A stretch of DNA of 56,173 nt from contig CAJUEK010000011.1 of the NCBI GenBank assembly GCA_910585445.1, forward strand, positions 1-56,173, given 5' to 3'. Below the pieces are notes generated by a model. That model saw only the letters and a list, made by a program, of their open reading frames with translations, ran no database searches and was not told the origin of the DNA. The first letter of the stretch is position 1; the number at the start of each line of letters is the position of its first letter. The stretch is from an uncultured Bacteroidales bacterium (lineage in GTDB: Bacteria > Bacteroidota > Bacteroidia > Bacteroidales > UBA932). Made by a program: the position numbers and the translations under genes. This document shows positions 8,845-17,653 of this stretch, in pieces.

Positions 8845-11800
8845 TTAGTCCAAAGTCACTTTAAGACCAAGGCCCCTAAGTTCATGGAGCAGCACGTTGA
8901 GAGACTCAGGTATGCCAGGGTTTGGCATGAGGTCTCCCTTGACGATAGCCTCGTATGCTTTGGATCTTCCGGTAACGTCATCTGACTTGACGGTCAGGAT
9001 TTCCTGGAGCACGTTTGATGCACCGAATGCCTCCAATGCCCAAACCTCCATCTCTCCGAAACGCTGTCCTCCGAACTGCGCCTTACCTCCAAGAGGCTGC
9101 TGGGTGATGAGTGAGTAAGGTCCGATTGAACGTGCGTGCATCTTGTCGTCAACCATGTGGCCGAGCTTGATCATGTAGATGACACCGACTGTAGCAGGCT
9201 GGTCGAACCAGTCACCGGTACCTCCGTCACGGAGATATGTCTTTCCGTATCTCGGCAGTCCGGCCTTGTCAGTGTATTCACAGATGTTGTCAAGGGTCGC
9301 ACCGTCAAAGATAGGAGTGCTGAACTTGACGCCAAGCTCCTCACCGGCCCATCCGAGAACGGTCTCATAAATCTGACCGAGGTTCATACGTGAAGGCACA
9401 CCGAGAGGGTTAAGCACAATGTCAACCGGAGTTCCGTCTGCAAGGAAAGGCATGTCCTCATCCCTTACGACCTTGGCGACGATACCCTTGTTACCGTGGC
9501 GTCCGGCCATCTTGTCACCGACCCTGATTTTCCTCTTCTTGGCCACATACACCTTCGCGAGCTGCATCACGCCGTTAGGAAGCTCATCACCGATTTTTAT
9601 CTTGTCAAGAACCCTCTTGTTCCTTGCTGCCTCTTCCTTATGGGCGATGCAGTAGTTGTTGATGAGTTCCCTGATAAGCACGTTGGCATTCTTGTCTGCC
9701 GTCCACTTGCTTGAGTTCACGTTCTCATAGTCGATTGCCTTGAGGTCAGAAACAGTGATGTCCCTTCCCTTTGCAATAAGCTCCACTCCGTAAAGGTCGC
9801 TTATGCCGGCGCTCTTCTTGCCCTGTACGAGCACTGAAAGTTTCTCGATGAACCTTGCCCTGAGAGCCTCAGCCTTGGCTATGAACTCCTCCTCTGCCTT
9901 CTCAATCTTGGCCTTCTGGTCAGTCTTGACGCCTTTGCGTCCACTTTCCTTCGCAACCTTTGAATAAAGGGCAGTGTTGATTACAGTACCGCTGAGTGAA
10001 GGGGTAGCCTTGAGTGAAGCATCCTTCACATCGCCTGCCTTGTCACCGAAGATGGCCCTGAGGAGCTTCTCTTCCGGAGACGGGTCGCTCTCACCCTTTG
10101 GAGTAATCTTACCTATCATGATGTCACCCGGGTCGATATGGGCACCGATGCGGATGATACCGTTCTCATCCAGATCCCTTGTAGCGTCCTCGCTTACGTT
10201 AGGAATGTCTGAAGTGAGCTCCTCCATACCGCGCTTGGTGTCACGTACCTCGGTGATATACTCATCGACATGAACTGACGTAAGGATATCCCAGCGTATC
10301 ATCCTCTCGGATATGACGATGGCATCCTCATAGTTGTATCCCTTCCATGGCATGAACGCCACTTTAAGGTTCCTTCCGAGAGCAAGCTCACCCTTCTGTG
10401 TGGCATAGCCCTCAGTCATTATCTGGCCAGGCTCGACAATCTCACCCTTGTGCACGATAGGCTTGAGGAGGATTGTAGTGCTCTGGTTGGTCCTTCTATA
10501 TATAGGAAGACGATATACGGTAATGTCAGGAGAGAAGCTTACGAATTTCTCGTCATCGGTGCGGTCATACTTGACATGGATTTCCTTTGCATCCACATAT
10601 ACGACCTCACCCTTTCTCTCTGCCCTTACCTGTGTCCTTGAATCCAGACATACCCTCTCCTCAAGACCGGTACCGACAATCGGTGATTCCGGATTGAGAA
10701 GCGGAACTGCCTGGCGCATCATGTTCGCTCCCATGAGCGCACGGTGCGCGTCATCGTGCTCAAGGAAAGGAATGAGTGAAGCGGCCACTGACGCAATCTG
10801 GTTAGGAGCCACGTCCATATAATTCACCTCCTCCTTGGTCACTACAGGGAAGTCTGCGCCAAGACGGCACTGGATTCTGTCCTCAAGGATATTTCCGTCC
10901 TCGTCCATCTTCACCTTGGCAAGGGAAACCATCTGGTTCTCCTCCTCCTCGGCGCTCATGTACATCCATCCTTCTGAGCTCAGGTTCACCTTACCTGCCT
11001 CCACCTTGCGGTAAGGAGTCTCGATGAAACCGAGGTCATTGATTCTCGCATATACGCAAAGCGAAGAAATCAGACCGATGTTCGGTCCCTCAGGAGTCTC
11101 GATAGGACAAAGACGACCATAGTGAGTATAGTGCACGTCCCTGACCTCGAATCCTGCGCGGTCACGTGAAAGACCTCCCGGACCGAGTGCGGAAAGACGG
11201 CGCTTGTGCGTCATCTCCGACAGAGGGTTGGTCTGGTCCATGAACTGTGACAGCTGGCTTGTTCCGAAGAACGAGTTGATTACAGATGAGAGAGTCTTGG
11301 CATTGATGAGGTCAGTTGGTGCAAACTGCTCGCTGTCGCGCACATTCATCCTCTCCCTGATGGTACGTGCCATCCTTGAGAGTCCGACGCTGAACTGGTT
11401 TGCAAGCTGCTCGCCCACTGTCCTGATACGCCTGTTGCTCAAATGGTCGATGTCATCCACAACGGCCTTTGAGTTGATCATCTGAATCAGATACTTTATG
11501 ATTTCGATGATATCTGTGTTGGTAAGCACCCTCGTGCTCTCGTCAATCGTGAGATTCAGCTTCTTGTTGAGCCTGTAACGTCCCACGTCACCGAGATCAT
11601 ACCTCTTTTCAGAGAAGAAGAGCTTGTCAATGACATCCCTTGCAGTAGCCTCATCAGGCGGTTCCGAGTTACGGAGCTGCTTATAGATGTAGTTGATGGC
11701 TTCTGTCTCTGTATTTGTCGGATCCTTCTGCAGAGTGTTGTAGATGATGGCATACTCATTCACATTAGCCTCATCCTTCTGTAGAAGAATGGTCTTGACA

Positions 11801-12666
11801 TCAGTCTCGGAGAGCTTCTCGATGGTATCCTCGCTGAGGATCTCGCCACGCTCTACGATAGGCATTGTCCTCTCGACAGGAATAACCTCTCCGGTATCCT
11901 CATCGACAAAGTCCTCAATCCAGGTCTTGAGCACCTTTGCCGCGAGCTTGCGGCCCTCATTTGCCCTGAGGTTCTCCTCAGTTGCCTCAATCTCGTCAGC
12001 GAGACCGAATATGTCAATGATATCCTTGTCACCGTTGAAGCCGATGGCCCTCAAGAGAGTGGTGACAGGCAATTTCTTCTTACGGTCGATGTAAGCATAC
12101 ATGACATTGTTGATGTCAGTAGCGAACTCAATCCATGATCCCTTGAACGGGATTATCCTGGCAGAATAGAGCTTTGTTCCATTCGCATGAAGACTCTGTC
12201 CGAAGAATACGCCAGGAGACCTGTGGAGCTGTGATACGATGATTCGCTCAGAACCGTTGATTACGAAAGTTCCGCCAGGGGTCATGTACGGGATATTTCC
12301 CAAATACACGTCCTGGACAGTCGTGTCGAAATCCTCATGTTCAGAGTCACTGCATGAAAGGCGGAGTTTTGCCTTCAGAGGAACATTATATGTCAGTCCT
12401 CTCTCAAGACACTCATCAATCGAATACTGCGGAGGATCGATGAAATAATCGATAAACTCGAGTTTGTAGTTGTTCCTTGTGTCTTCGATCGGGAATATCT
12501 CCTGGAAAACCTGATAAAGACCCTCGCTGCGCCTGTTTTCCGGCGTGGTGTCAAGCTGGAAGAAGTCCTGGAATGACTTCAGCTGCACCTCCAGGAGGTC
12601 AGGATATTCAAGGAGAATTTTTGATGATGCGAATGAAATTCGCTGTTTGTTAGTCTTTTTTGACAT
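8845..12666 (-). CDS. rpoB: RNA polymerase subunit beta
   Basis: Second large subunit of RNA polymerase, 1273 residues. The rifampicin-binding region at about 466-500 (FFGTSQLSQFMDQTNPLSEM, then THKRRLSALGPGG) keeps the sensitive-type residues D477, H487 and S492, matching E. coli D516, H526 and S531. Other landmarks are PIETPEGPNIGL, the MPWKGYNYEDAIVIS region and the C-terminal EMEVWALEAFGASNVLQEIL. It is preceded by a hairpin that can attenuate read-through from rplL. No resistance-type change is visible. Confidence 0.98.
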   Translation of the reverse strand: MSKKTNKQRISFASSKILLEYPDLLEVQLKSFQDFFQLDTTPENRRSEGLYQVFQEIFPIEDTRNNYKLEFIDYFIDPPQYSIDECLERGLTYNVPLKAKLRLSCSDSEHEDFDTTVQDVYLGNIPYMTPGGTFVINGSERIIVSQLHRSPGVFFGQSLHANGTKLYSARIIPFKGSWIEFATDINNVMYAYIDRKKKLPVTTLLRAIGFNGDKDIIDIFGLADEIEATEENLRANEGRKLAAKVLKTWIEDFVDEDTGEVIPVERTMPIVERGEILSEDTIEKLSETDVKTILLQKDEANVNEYAIIYNTLQKDPTNTETEAINYIYKQLRNSEPPDEATARDVIDKLFFSEKRYDLGDVGRYRLNKKLNLTIDESTRVLTNTDIIEIIKYLIQMINSKAVVDDIDHLSNRRIRTVGEQLANQFSVGLSRMARTIRERMNVRDSEQFAPTDLINAKTLSSVINSFFGTSQLSQFMDQTNPLSEMTHKRRLSALGPGGLSRDRAGFEVRDVHYTHYGRLCPIETPEGPNIGLISSLCVYARINDLGFIETPYRKVEAGKVNLSSEGWMYMSAEEEENQMVSLAKVKMDEDGNILEDRIQCRLGADFPVVTKEEVNYMDVAPNQIASVAASLIPFLEHDDAHRALMGANMMRQAVPLLNPESPIVGTGLEERVCLDSRTQVRAERKGEVVYVDAKEIHVKYDRTDDEKFVSFSPDITVYRLPIYRRTNQSTTILLKPIVHKGEIVEPGQIMTEGYATQKGELALGRNLKVAFMPWKGYNYEDAIVISERMIRWDILTSVHVDEYITEVRDTKRGMEELTSDIPNVSEDATRDLDENGIIRIGAHIDPGDIMIGKITPKGESDPSPEEKLLRAIFGDKAGDVKDASLKATPSLSGTVINTALYSKVAKESGRKGVKTDQKAKIEKAEEEFIAKAEALRARFIEKLSVLVQGKKSAGISDLYGVELIAKGRDITVSDLKAIDYENVNSSKWTADKNANVLIRELINNYCIAHKEEAARNKRVLDKIKIGDELPNGVMQLAKVYVAKKRKIRVGDKMAGRHGNKGIVAKVVRDEDMPFLADGTPVDIVLNPLGVPSRMNLGQIYETVLGWAGEELGVKFSTPIFDGATLDNICEYTDKAGLPRYGKTYLRDGGTGDWFDQPATVGVIYMIKLGHMVDDKMHARSIGPYSLITQQPLGGKAQFGGQRFGEMEVWALEAFGASNVLQEILTVKSDDVTGRSKAYEAIVKGDLMPNPGIPESLNVLLHELRGLGLKVTLD

Positions 12667-12704
12667 CTTTCTGCCTTAGATATAGAGAAAAACTTTATTA
12701 CGAC

Positions 12705-12738
12705 AAAAAGGTTTAGAGCCTGTTTTGGCCCTAAACCT
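12705..12738 (-). terminator. rplL-rpoB attenuator-like hairpin
   Basis: On the minus strand AGGTTTAGGGCC (12738-12727) pairs over 12 bp (one G-T) with GGCTCTAAACCT (12720-12709) around the loop AAAACA, followed directly by T5. It lies 33 bases after the rplL stop and about 40 before rpoB. Partial termination between rplL and rpoB is known in E. coli, where it sets the ratio of ribosomal protein to polymerase; the same job is inferred here. Confidence 0.75.
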
Positions 12739-12770
12739 GACTCTGTTCCCACCTCGGGGACGGGGAGAAG

Positions 12771-13139
12771 TTATTTAATCTCAACTTCTGCTCCTGCCTC
12801 TTCGAGGGCAGCCTTGAGAGCTTCAGCCTCTGCCTTGGAAACCTTCTCCTTGACAGCTACCGGAGCCTTGTCAACGATGTCCTTAGACTCCTTGAGGCCG
12901 AGGCCAGTAGCCTCCTTAACAGCCTTAACTACTCCGAGCTTAGCTGCGCCTGCTGATTTGAGGATAACGTCGAACTCAGTCTGCTCTGCCTCTGCAGCTG
13001 CTGCAGGACCTGCAACTACTGCTACGGCTGCTGCTGCAGGCTCGATTCCGTACTCGTCTTTAAGGATCTGTGCAAGCTCCTGTACATCTTTTACAGTAAG
13101 GTTTACCAACTCTTCTGCAAGTGCTTTAATGTCTGCCAT
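12771..13139 (-). CDS. rplL: 50S ribosomal protein L7/L12
   Basis: Stalk protein of the large ribosomal subunit that recruits translation GTPases. Length is 122 residues. The N-terminal dimerisation part has VNLTVKDVQELAQILKDEYG, an alanine-rich hinge follows at about 34-52, and the C-terminal domain carries the conserved AKLGVVKAVKEATGLGLKES and KDIVDKAPVAVKE. It follows rplJ by 35 bases, and an attenuator-like hairpin separates it from rpoB. Confidence 0.97.
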   Translation of the reverse strand: MADIKALAEELVNLTVKDVQELAQILKDEYGIEPAAAAVAVVAGPAAAAEAEQTEFDVILKSAGAAKLGVVKAVKEATGLGLKESKDIVDKAPVAVKEKVSKAEAEALKAALEEAGAEVEIK

Positions 13140-13174
13140 AATTGTATCTGTTTAAATTGTTTTTGTTTCTATGA

Positions 13175-13690
13175 TTATTCTGCTGACGCCTCTTCTGACT
13201 TGTCATCATCCTTGTGCTCGAGAGCAGAAAGGACGTTGCGCATAGGAGACTGGAGGAGACCGATGATGTCACCGATGAGTTCCTCACGTGACTTGATGCC
13301 ATGGAGAGCATCAAGCTGCTCGTTGCCGATGAAAGCCGGCCACTCCTGGATGTATGCACCCTTGAGAACAGGCTTCTCAGAACCTGACTCCCTGAATTTC
13401 TTGATGACCTTTGCAGGAGCGTTAGGAGCCTCAGTGTACATGATGGCTGTAGGGCCTTCAAGTACGCTGATGAGGTTCTTCATCTCCTCATTGTCAGAAG
13501 CCTCGATTGCCTTCTTGAGAAGGGTATTCTTGACCACGACGAGTTTTACGCCAGCCTCAAAGCAAGCCTTGCGGAGTGCATGGGTCTTACCGGCATTCAG
13601 CCCTGCGATGTCAGTTACGTAGAAGTTAGGAGTTGCCTCCAACTGTGCTGAAACCGCGTTAATAATATCGAGTTTTTCTTCTTTTCTCAT
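13175..13690 (-). CDS. rplJ: 50S ribosomal protein L10
   Basis: Base of the ribosomal stalk: binds 23S rRNA and holds L7/L12 dimers on its C-terminal helix. Length is 171 residues. The start MRKEEKLDIINAV, the conserved TLLKKAIEASDNEEM region and a charged C-terminal helix fit the family. In many bacteria L10 represses its own message; I saw no clear leader structure in the 24-base gap to rplA. Confidence 0.96.
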   Translation of the reverse strand: MRKEEKLDIINAVSAQLEATPNFYVTDIAGLNAGKTHALRKACFEAGVKLVVVKNTLLKKAIEASDNEEMKNLISVLEGPTAIMYTEAPNAPAKVIKKFRESGSEKPVLKGAYIQEWPAFIGNEQLDALHGIKSREELIGDIIGLLQSPMRNVLSALEHKDDDKSEEASAE

Positions 13691-13714
13691 AACGTTCTAA
13701 TTTAACAGCACTGA

Positions 13715-14407
13715 TTATTCTACTGATTTCACATCAACATGGATACCCGGGCTCATTGTAGAGCAGATGGAAACTGCCTTCATGTAAGTGCCCTTGAGAG
13801 TCTGAGGCTTCAGCTTGATAACCGCAGAGAGAAGCTCCTTAGCATTCTCATAAATCTGAACACCTGAGAATGATGCTTTTCCGATTGCAGCATGCACGAT
13901 ACCTGTCTTGTCAACCTTGAAGTCAATCTTACCGGCCTTTACCTCTTTAACGGCATTGCCGATTTCCATTGTAACTGTTCCGGTCTTAGGGTTAGGCATC
14001 AAGCCTCTCGGACCAAGGATACGGCCGATGATACCGACCTTAGCCATGACTGAAGGAGTACAGATAATGACGTCAACATCAGTCCAGCCACCTTTGATCT
14101 TGTCAATATATTCATCAAGACCTACATAGTCTGCACCTGCCTCCTTTGCCTCATTCTCCTTGTCAGGAGTACAGAGGACGAGGACTCTTGTCTGCTTACC
14201 TGTTCCGTGAGGAAGGGTAACGACACCGCGGACCATCTGGTTAGCCTTGCGCGGATCCACTCCGAGATTTATATGAAGCTCTACAGAAGCGTCAAATTTT
14301 GTGTAGGTGATTTCCTTCACAAGCTCACATGCCTCATCAAGCTTATACTCTTTGGCTGCATCGAACTTTGCGATGACAGCTTTCTGGTTCTTTGTAAGTT
14401 TACTCAT
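13715..14407 (-). CDS. rplA: 50S ribosomal protein L1
   Basis: Forms the L1 stalk that helps move deacylated tRNA out of the E site, and in many bacteria represses the rplK-rplA message. Length is 230 residues. Diagnostic stretches are ASVELHINLGVDPRKANQMV, VTLPHGTGKQTRVLVLC and GRILGPRGLMPNPKTGTV. The rplK stop is 14 bases upstream. Confidence 0.97.
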   Translation of the reverse strand: MSKLTKNQKAVIAKFDAAKEYKLDEACELVKEITYTKFDASVELHINLGVDPRKANQMVRGVVTLPHGTGKQTRVLVLCTPDKENEAKEAGADYVGLDEYIDKIKGGWTDVDVIICTPSVMAKVGIIGRILGPRGLMPNPKTGTVTMEIGNAVKEVKAGKIDFKVDKTGIVHAAIGKASFSGVQIYENAKELLSAVIKLKPQTLKGTYMKAVSICSTMSPGIHVDVKSVE

Positions 14408-14421
14408 GTCGCGTGTGAATT

Positions 14422-14862
14422 TTAAAGTTCAGGAAACTCTCCTTCTACCTTGATACCCATGCTCCTGGCTGTACCTGCCACCATAGTCATCGCTGACTTC
14501 AAAGTGAAACAGTTCATGTCCGGCATCTTGCTCTCTGCAATAGCCTTCACCTGGTCCCATGTGATTGTACCTACTTTCTTTCTGTTAGGCTCTGCTGAAC
14601 CTGAAGAAATCTTGGCTGCTTCTTTAAGCTGAACGGCTACAGGCGGCTGCTTAACCTCAAAAGAGAATGACTTGTCGCTGTAAACGGTAATCACTACCGG
14701 CAATACCTTTCCTGCGCTTTCCTGCGTGCGTGCATTGAACTGCTTGCAGAAATCCATTATGTTCAAGCCCTTTGAACCGAGGGCAGGACCTACTGGAGGT
14801 GACGGATTGGCTGCACCGCCTTTAATCTGGAGTTTAATGAATCCAGTTACTTCTTTTGCCAT
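14422..14862 (-). CDS. rplK: 50S ribosomal protein L11
   Basis: Part of the GTPase-associated centre; binds 23S rRNA and is needed for stringent-response sensing. Length is 146 residues. The N-terminal domain has the proline-rich GGAANPSPPVGPALGSKGLN, and the C-terminal rRNA-binding domain ends AGTARSMGIKVEG. It begins 8 bases after the nusG stop. Confidence 0.97.
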   Translation of the reverse strand: MAKEVTGFIKLQIKGGAANPSPPVGPALGSKGLNIMDFCKQFNARTQESAGKVLPVVITVYSDKSFSFEVKQPPVAVQLKEAAKISSGSAEPNRKKVGTITWDQVKAIAESKMPDMNCFTLKSAMTMVAGTARSMGIKVEGEFPEL

Positions 14863-14870
14863 AATTCTGA

Positions 14871-15455
14871 TTATTCTTTAGTTACCTGTGTAAAGTTGAG
14901 TTCCAAAAGTGTCTTTCTGCCGAAGATCATAACCATGACCTTGAGTTTGCTACGGTCCTCCACAATCTCCTCTACTGTTCCGTCGAACCCGCTGAAAGGT
15001 CCGTCAGTAATCTTGACAGCATCTCCTACGTTATAGTCAACGACTGTCTCCGCTTCTGTAACGGCCATTTCATCCTGTTCTCCGAGAATCCTCTTGACTT
15101 CATCGTCACGGAGCGGAATCGGAAGCTTCTCCTCCTGGGACCTGCCTCCTTCCCTCTTGATGTCACGCTTCTCAGTAAGGAAACCTGACATATGCGGTAC
15201 CTCGTTACGGATAATATACTGCAACTCTCCTGTCAGTTCCGCCTCAATAAGCACATAACCGGGATAGAAAAGTCTCTCAGTACAGATTCTTTTGCCATCG
15301 CGGATTCTATAAACTTTTTCTGTCGGAACAAGAACCTGTGAAACCAGGTCCTGAAGGCCACACCTCTCAATTTCCTTTTCGAGATACTCTTTGGCTTTTT
15401 TCTCTTTTCCGCCTGCCGCTCTCAGCACATACCATTTTTTACTGCTCTCGCCCAT
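14871..15455 (-). CDS. nusG: Transcription termination/antitermination factor NusG
   Basis: Universal elongation factor that binds the polymerase clamp and links transcription with translation or Rho. Length is 194 residues: an NGN domain (KKWYVLRAAGGKEKKAKEYL, later RLFYPGYVLIEAEL) and a C-terminal KOW domain (DAVKITDGPFSGFDGTVEEI). This is the housekeeping copy by context (secE-nusG-rplK), not one of the specialised UpxY-type antiterminators of Bacteroidales. Confidence 0.97.
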   Translation of the reverse strand: MGESSKKWYVLRAAGGKEKKAKEYLEKEIERCGLQDLVSQVLVPTEKVYRIRDGKRICTERLFYPGYVLIEAELTGELQYIIRNEVPHMSGFLTEKRDIKREGGRSQEEKLPIPLRDDEVKRILGEQDEMAVTEAETVVDYNVGDAVKITDGPFSGFDGTVEEIVEDRSKLKVMVMIFGRKTLLELNFTQVTKE

Positions 15456-15471
15456 AAATCAAGGTATTATA

Positions 15472-15660
15472 TTACAAAGTGTAAATTGCTGACATCAAGT
15501 GTCGGATACAGAAGTCTATTGCAAAGACCACTACAGCAAAAATCACAGACGCAACCATCACAACGATAGCTGAATTCTGCAATTTGTCCCAAGTGGGCCA
15601 AGAAACCTTCTTGGTCATCTCAGCATAAGACTCTTTCAGATAGTTGATAAACTTTCTCAT
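15472..15660 (-). CDS. secE: Preprotein translocase subunit SecE
   Basis: Clamps SecY in the protein-export channel. It is a 62-residue short form with a cytoplasmic amphipathic helix (YLKESYAEMTKKVSWPTWDK, the conserved KVxWPT motif) and one membrane helix near residues 31-51. The single-helix form is normal outside gamma-proteobacteria. It lies between tRNA-Trp and nusG. Confidence 0.95.
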   Translation of the reverse strand: MRKFINYLKESYAEMTKKVSWPTWDKLQNSAIVVMVASVIFAVVVFAIDFCIRHLMSAIYTL

Positions 15661-15742
15661 CTTTACATTTAATGGACATCGCGAATTGGAAGCGTATGCG
15701 ACATCTGTTAAACATTACCAAATCGTAACCTTTGATATTTTG

Positions 15743-15813
15743 CAGGGGAACCAGGATTCGAACCCAGACTAAAGGTTTTGGAGACCTCTGTACTACCCTT
15801 ATACTATTCCCCT
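15743..15813 (-). tRNA. tRNA-Trp (CCA)
   Basis: The minus strand folds as a 71-nt cloverleaf with acceptor AGGGGAA/TTCCCCT, discriminator G and anticodon loop CTCCAAA, anticodon CCA. The T loop is TTCGAAT. The 3' CCA is not encoded. It is embedded between tuf and secE, a common arrangement. Confidence 0.95.
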
Positions 15814-15864
15814 AAAAAAGTGGGTGTTCTTTTCAGGACACCCACCTGATATTCTGATTCAGAA

Positions 15865-17052
15865 TTAGTCGATAAGCTTAGTTACCTGACCGGCACCTAC
15901 TGTACGACCACCCTCGCGGATTGCGAACTGAAGTCCCTCGTTGATGGCAACTGGGTAGATAAGCTCTACTGTGATAGTCACGTTGTCACCAGGCATTACC
16001 ATCTCTACACCCTCTGGAAGAGAAATCTCTCCTGTGATATCAAGAGTACGGATGAAGAACTGTGGACGGTAGTGGTTGTGGAATGGAGTATGACGGCCAC
16101 CCTCGTCTTTCTTAAGAACGTAAATCTCAGCTACGAACTTCTGGTGAGGATGAATAGTACCTGGCTTAGCAAGTACCTGACCTCTCTTGATCTCCTTCTT
16201 GTCGATACCGCGGAGGAGGAGACCTACGTTGTCACCAGCCTCTCCCTGATCAAGGAGCTTGCGGAACATCTCGACACCTGTAACGACAGTCTTCTTAGGC
16301 TCTTCACCGAGACCTACGATCTCAACCTCATCACCTACGTGGATGATACCGGTCTCGATACGTCCAGTTGCTACAGTACCACGACCTGTGATAGAGAAGA
16401 TGTCCTCGATTGGCATAAGGAATGGCTTCTCATTGTCACGTGGAGGAAGCGGAATGTACTCGTCAACAGCTGCCATAAGTTCCATAACCTTAGCCTCCCA
16501 CTGTGGGTCACCGTTGAGTGCACCGAGTGCAGAACCACGGATTACCGGAGCGTTGTCACCGTCGAAGTTGTAGAATGAAAGGAGATCACGGAGCTCCATC
16601 TCTACGAGGTCAAGCATCTCAGGATCGTCAACAAGGTCAACCTTGTTCATGAAAACAACGATTCTTGGAACGTTCACCTGACGGGCGAGGAGGATGTGCT
16701 CACGAGTCTGAGGCATAGGACCGTCAGTTGCAGCACAAACAAGGATTGCACCGTCCATCTGAGCTGCACCAGTTACCATGTTCTTCACATAGTCGGCGTG
16801 GCCCGGGCAGTCAACGTGTGCATAGTGACGATTTGCAGTCTGGTACTCAACGTGAGCTGTGTTGATAGTGATACCACGCTCTTTCTCCTCTGGAGCATTG
16901 TCGATAGAGTCGAATGAACGAAGCTCTGAAAGACCAGCCTTTGCAAGCACTGTAGTGATTGCTGCAGTCAAAGTAGTCTTACCGTGGTCAACGTGGCCGA
17001 TAGTACCGATGTTAACGTGCGGTTTGTCTCTTTTAAAGGTTTCTTTAGCCAT
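15865..17052 (-). CDS. tuf: Elongation factor Tu
   Basis: GTPase that delivers aminoacyl-tRNA to the ribosome. Length is 395 residues. G1 is GHVDHGKTT (19-27), switch II has DCPGHADYVKNM, G4 is NKVD and G5 lies in GSALGAL. Domains 2 and 3 are complete and end REGGRTVGAGQVTKLID. It lies between tRNA-Thr(GGT) and tRNA-Trp, so tRNA processing must cut the message on both sides. Confidence 0.98.
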   Translation of the reverse strand: MAKETFKRDKPHVNIGTIGHVDHGKTTLTAAITTVLAKAGLSELRSFDSIDNAPEEKERGITINTAHVEYQTANRHYAHVDCPGHADYVKNMVTGAAQMDGAILVCAATDGPMPQTREHILLARQVNVPRIVVFMNKVDLVDDPEMLDLVEMELRDLLSFYNFDGDNAPVIRGSALGALNGDPQWEAKVMELMAAVDEYIPLPPRDNEKPFLMPIEDIFSITGRGTVATGRIETGIIHVGDEVEIVGLGEEPKKTVVTGVEMFRKLLDQGEAGDNVGLLLRGIDKKEIKRGQVLAKPGTIHPHQKFVAEIYVLKKDEGGRHTPFHNHYRPQFFIRTLDITGEISLPEGVEMVMPGDNVTITVELIYPVAINEGLQFAIREGGRTVGAGQVTKLID

Positions 17053-17091
17053 AATTATATCTTTTTAGAGTATTATATACAAAAAAAGCAG

Positions 17092-17163
17092 AGCCGGTGG
17101 TGAGAATTGAACTCACGACCTCTTCCTTACCAAGGAAGCGCTCTACCCCTGAGCTACACTGGC
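17092..17163 (-). tRNA. tRNA-Thr (GGT)
   Basis: A 72-nt cloverleaf on the minus strand: acceptor GCCAGTG with CACCGGC, anticodon stem CTTCC/GGAAG, loop TTGGTAA with anticodon GGT, T loop TTCAATT. Acceptor position 4 reads A against C at 69, one mismatch in an otherwise good stem. No encoded CCA. Confidence 0.92.
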
Positions 17164-17171
17164 GTAGTTTG

Positions 17172-17244
17172 AGCGGAAGACGAGGTTCGAACCCGCGACC
17201 CTTAGCTTGGAAGGCTAATGCTCTACCAACTGAGCTACTTCCGC
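17172..17244 (-). tRNA. tRNA-Gly (TCC)
   Basis: A 73-nt cloverleaf on the minus strand with acceptor GCGGAAG/CTTCCGC, anticodon stem TTAGC/GCTAA and loop CTTCCAA, anticodon TCC. T arm CGGGTTCGAACCT-like. Eight bases separate it from tRNA-Thr(GGT). Confidence 0.95.
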
Positions 17245-17301
17245 AATTCTTGTGGAAAACACGCACCGGCCTTGGTATGCCGACACTTTCCGACAAAATG
17301 G

Positions 17302-17384
17302 TGGGAGAAGATGGATTCGAACCACCGAAGGTATAAACCAGCAGATTTACAGTCTGCCCCATTTGGCCACTCTGGTATTCTCCC
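17302..17384 (-). tRNA. tRNA-Tyr (GTA)
   Basis: An 83-nt type II tRNA with a long variable arm. Acceptor GGGAGAA/TTCTCCC, discriminator A, anticodon loop CTGTAAA with anticodon GTA. T stem GGTGG/CCATC contains one G-T pair. Confidence 0.95.
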
Positions 17385-17505
17385 TTTTTTTTCGCACATC
17401 TCCGGAAACCAAGACCCGAGGGCCAAACATTTCCAAGAAACCAGACACGAAAATTTTTCAATCTTTCTGACTGAAGAAAACTTCAAATCATCAAAAGAAC
17501 TTTTG

Positions 17506-17579
17506 AGCCGATGGAGGGAGTCGAACCCACGACCCCGAGATTACAAATCACGTGCTCTAGCCAACTGAGCTACATCGGC
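17506..17579 (-). tRNA. tRNA-Thr (TGT)
   Basis: A 74-nt cloverleaf, first gene of the cluster. Acceptor GCCGATG with CATCGGC; anticodon loop TTTGTAA, anticodon TGT. The anticodon stem CGTGA/TCTCG has a T-T mismatch at its third pair. The 121 bases between it and tRNA-Tyr hold no recognisable element. Confidence 0.93.
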
Positions 17580-17622
17580 AGTTTTTTTGCCCCGCTTGTC
17601 GGTTTGTTTCCGAAAGGGATTG

Positions 17623-17653
17623 CAAAGATAGACATTAATTTTTTATCTCCAAA
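17623..17653 (-). promoter_or_regulatory. Promoter of the tRNA-tuf-secE-rpl-rpo cluster
   Basis: On the minus strand TTTG (17653-17650), a 19-bp spacer and TATCTTTG (17630-17623) match the phylum consensus closely. It overlaps the last codons of dxs and sits about 45 bases before tRNA-Thr(TGT). Confidence 0.8.

Noticed and set aside
11200..11270. Possible rifampicin-resistance changes in rpoB
   Set aside because: The key residues D477, H487 and S492 are all of the sensitive type.
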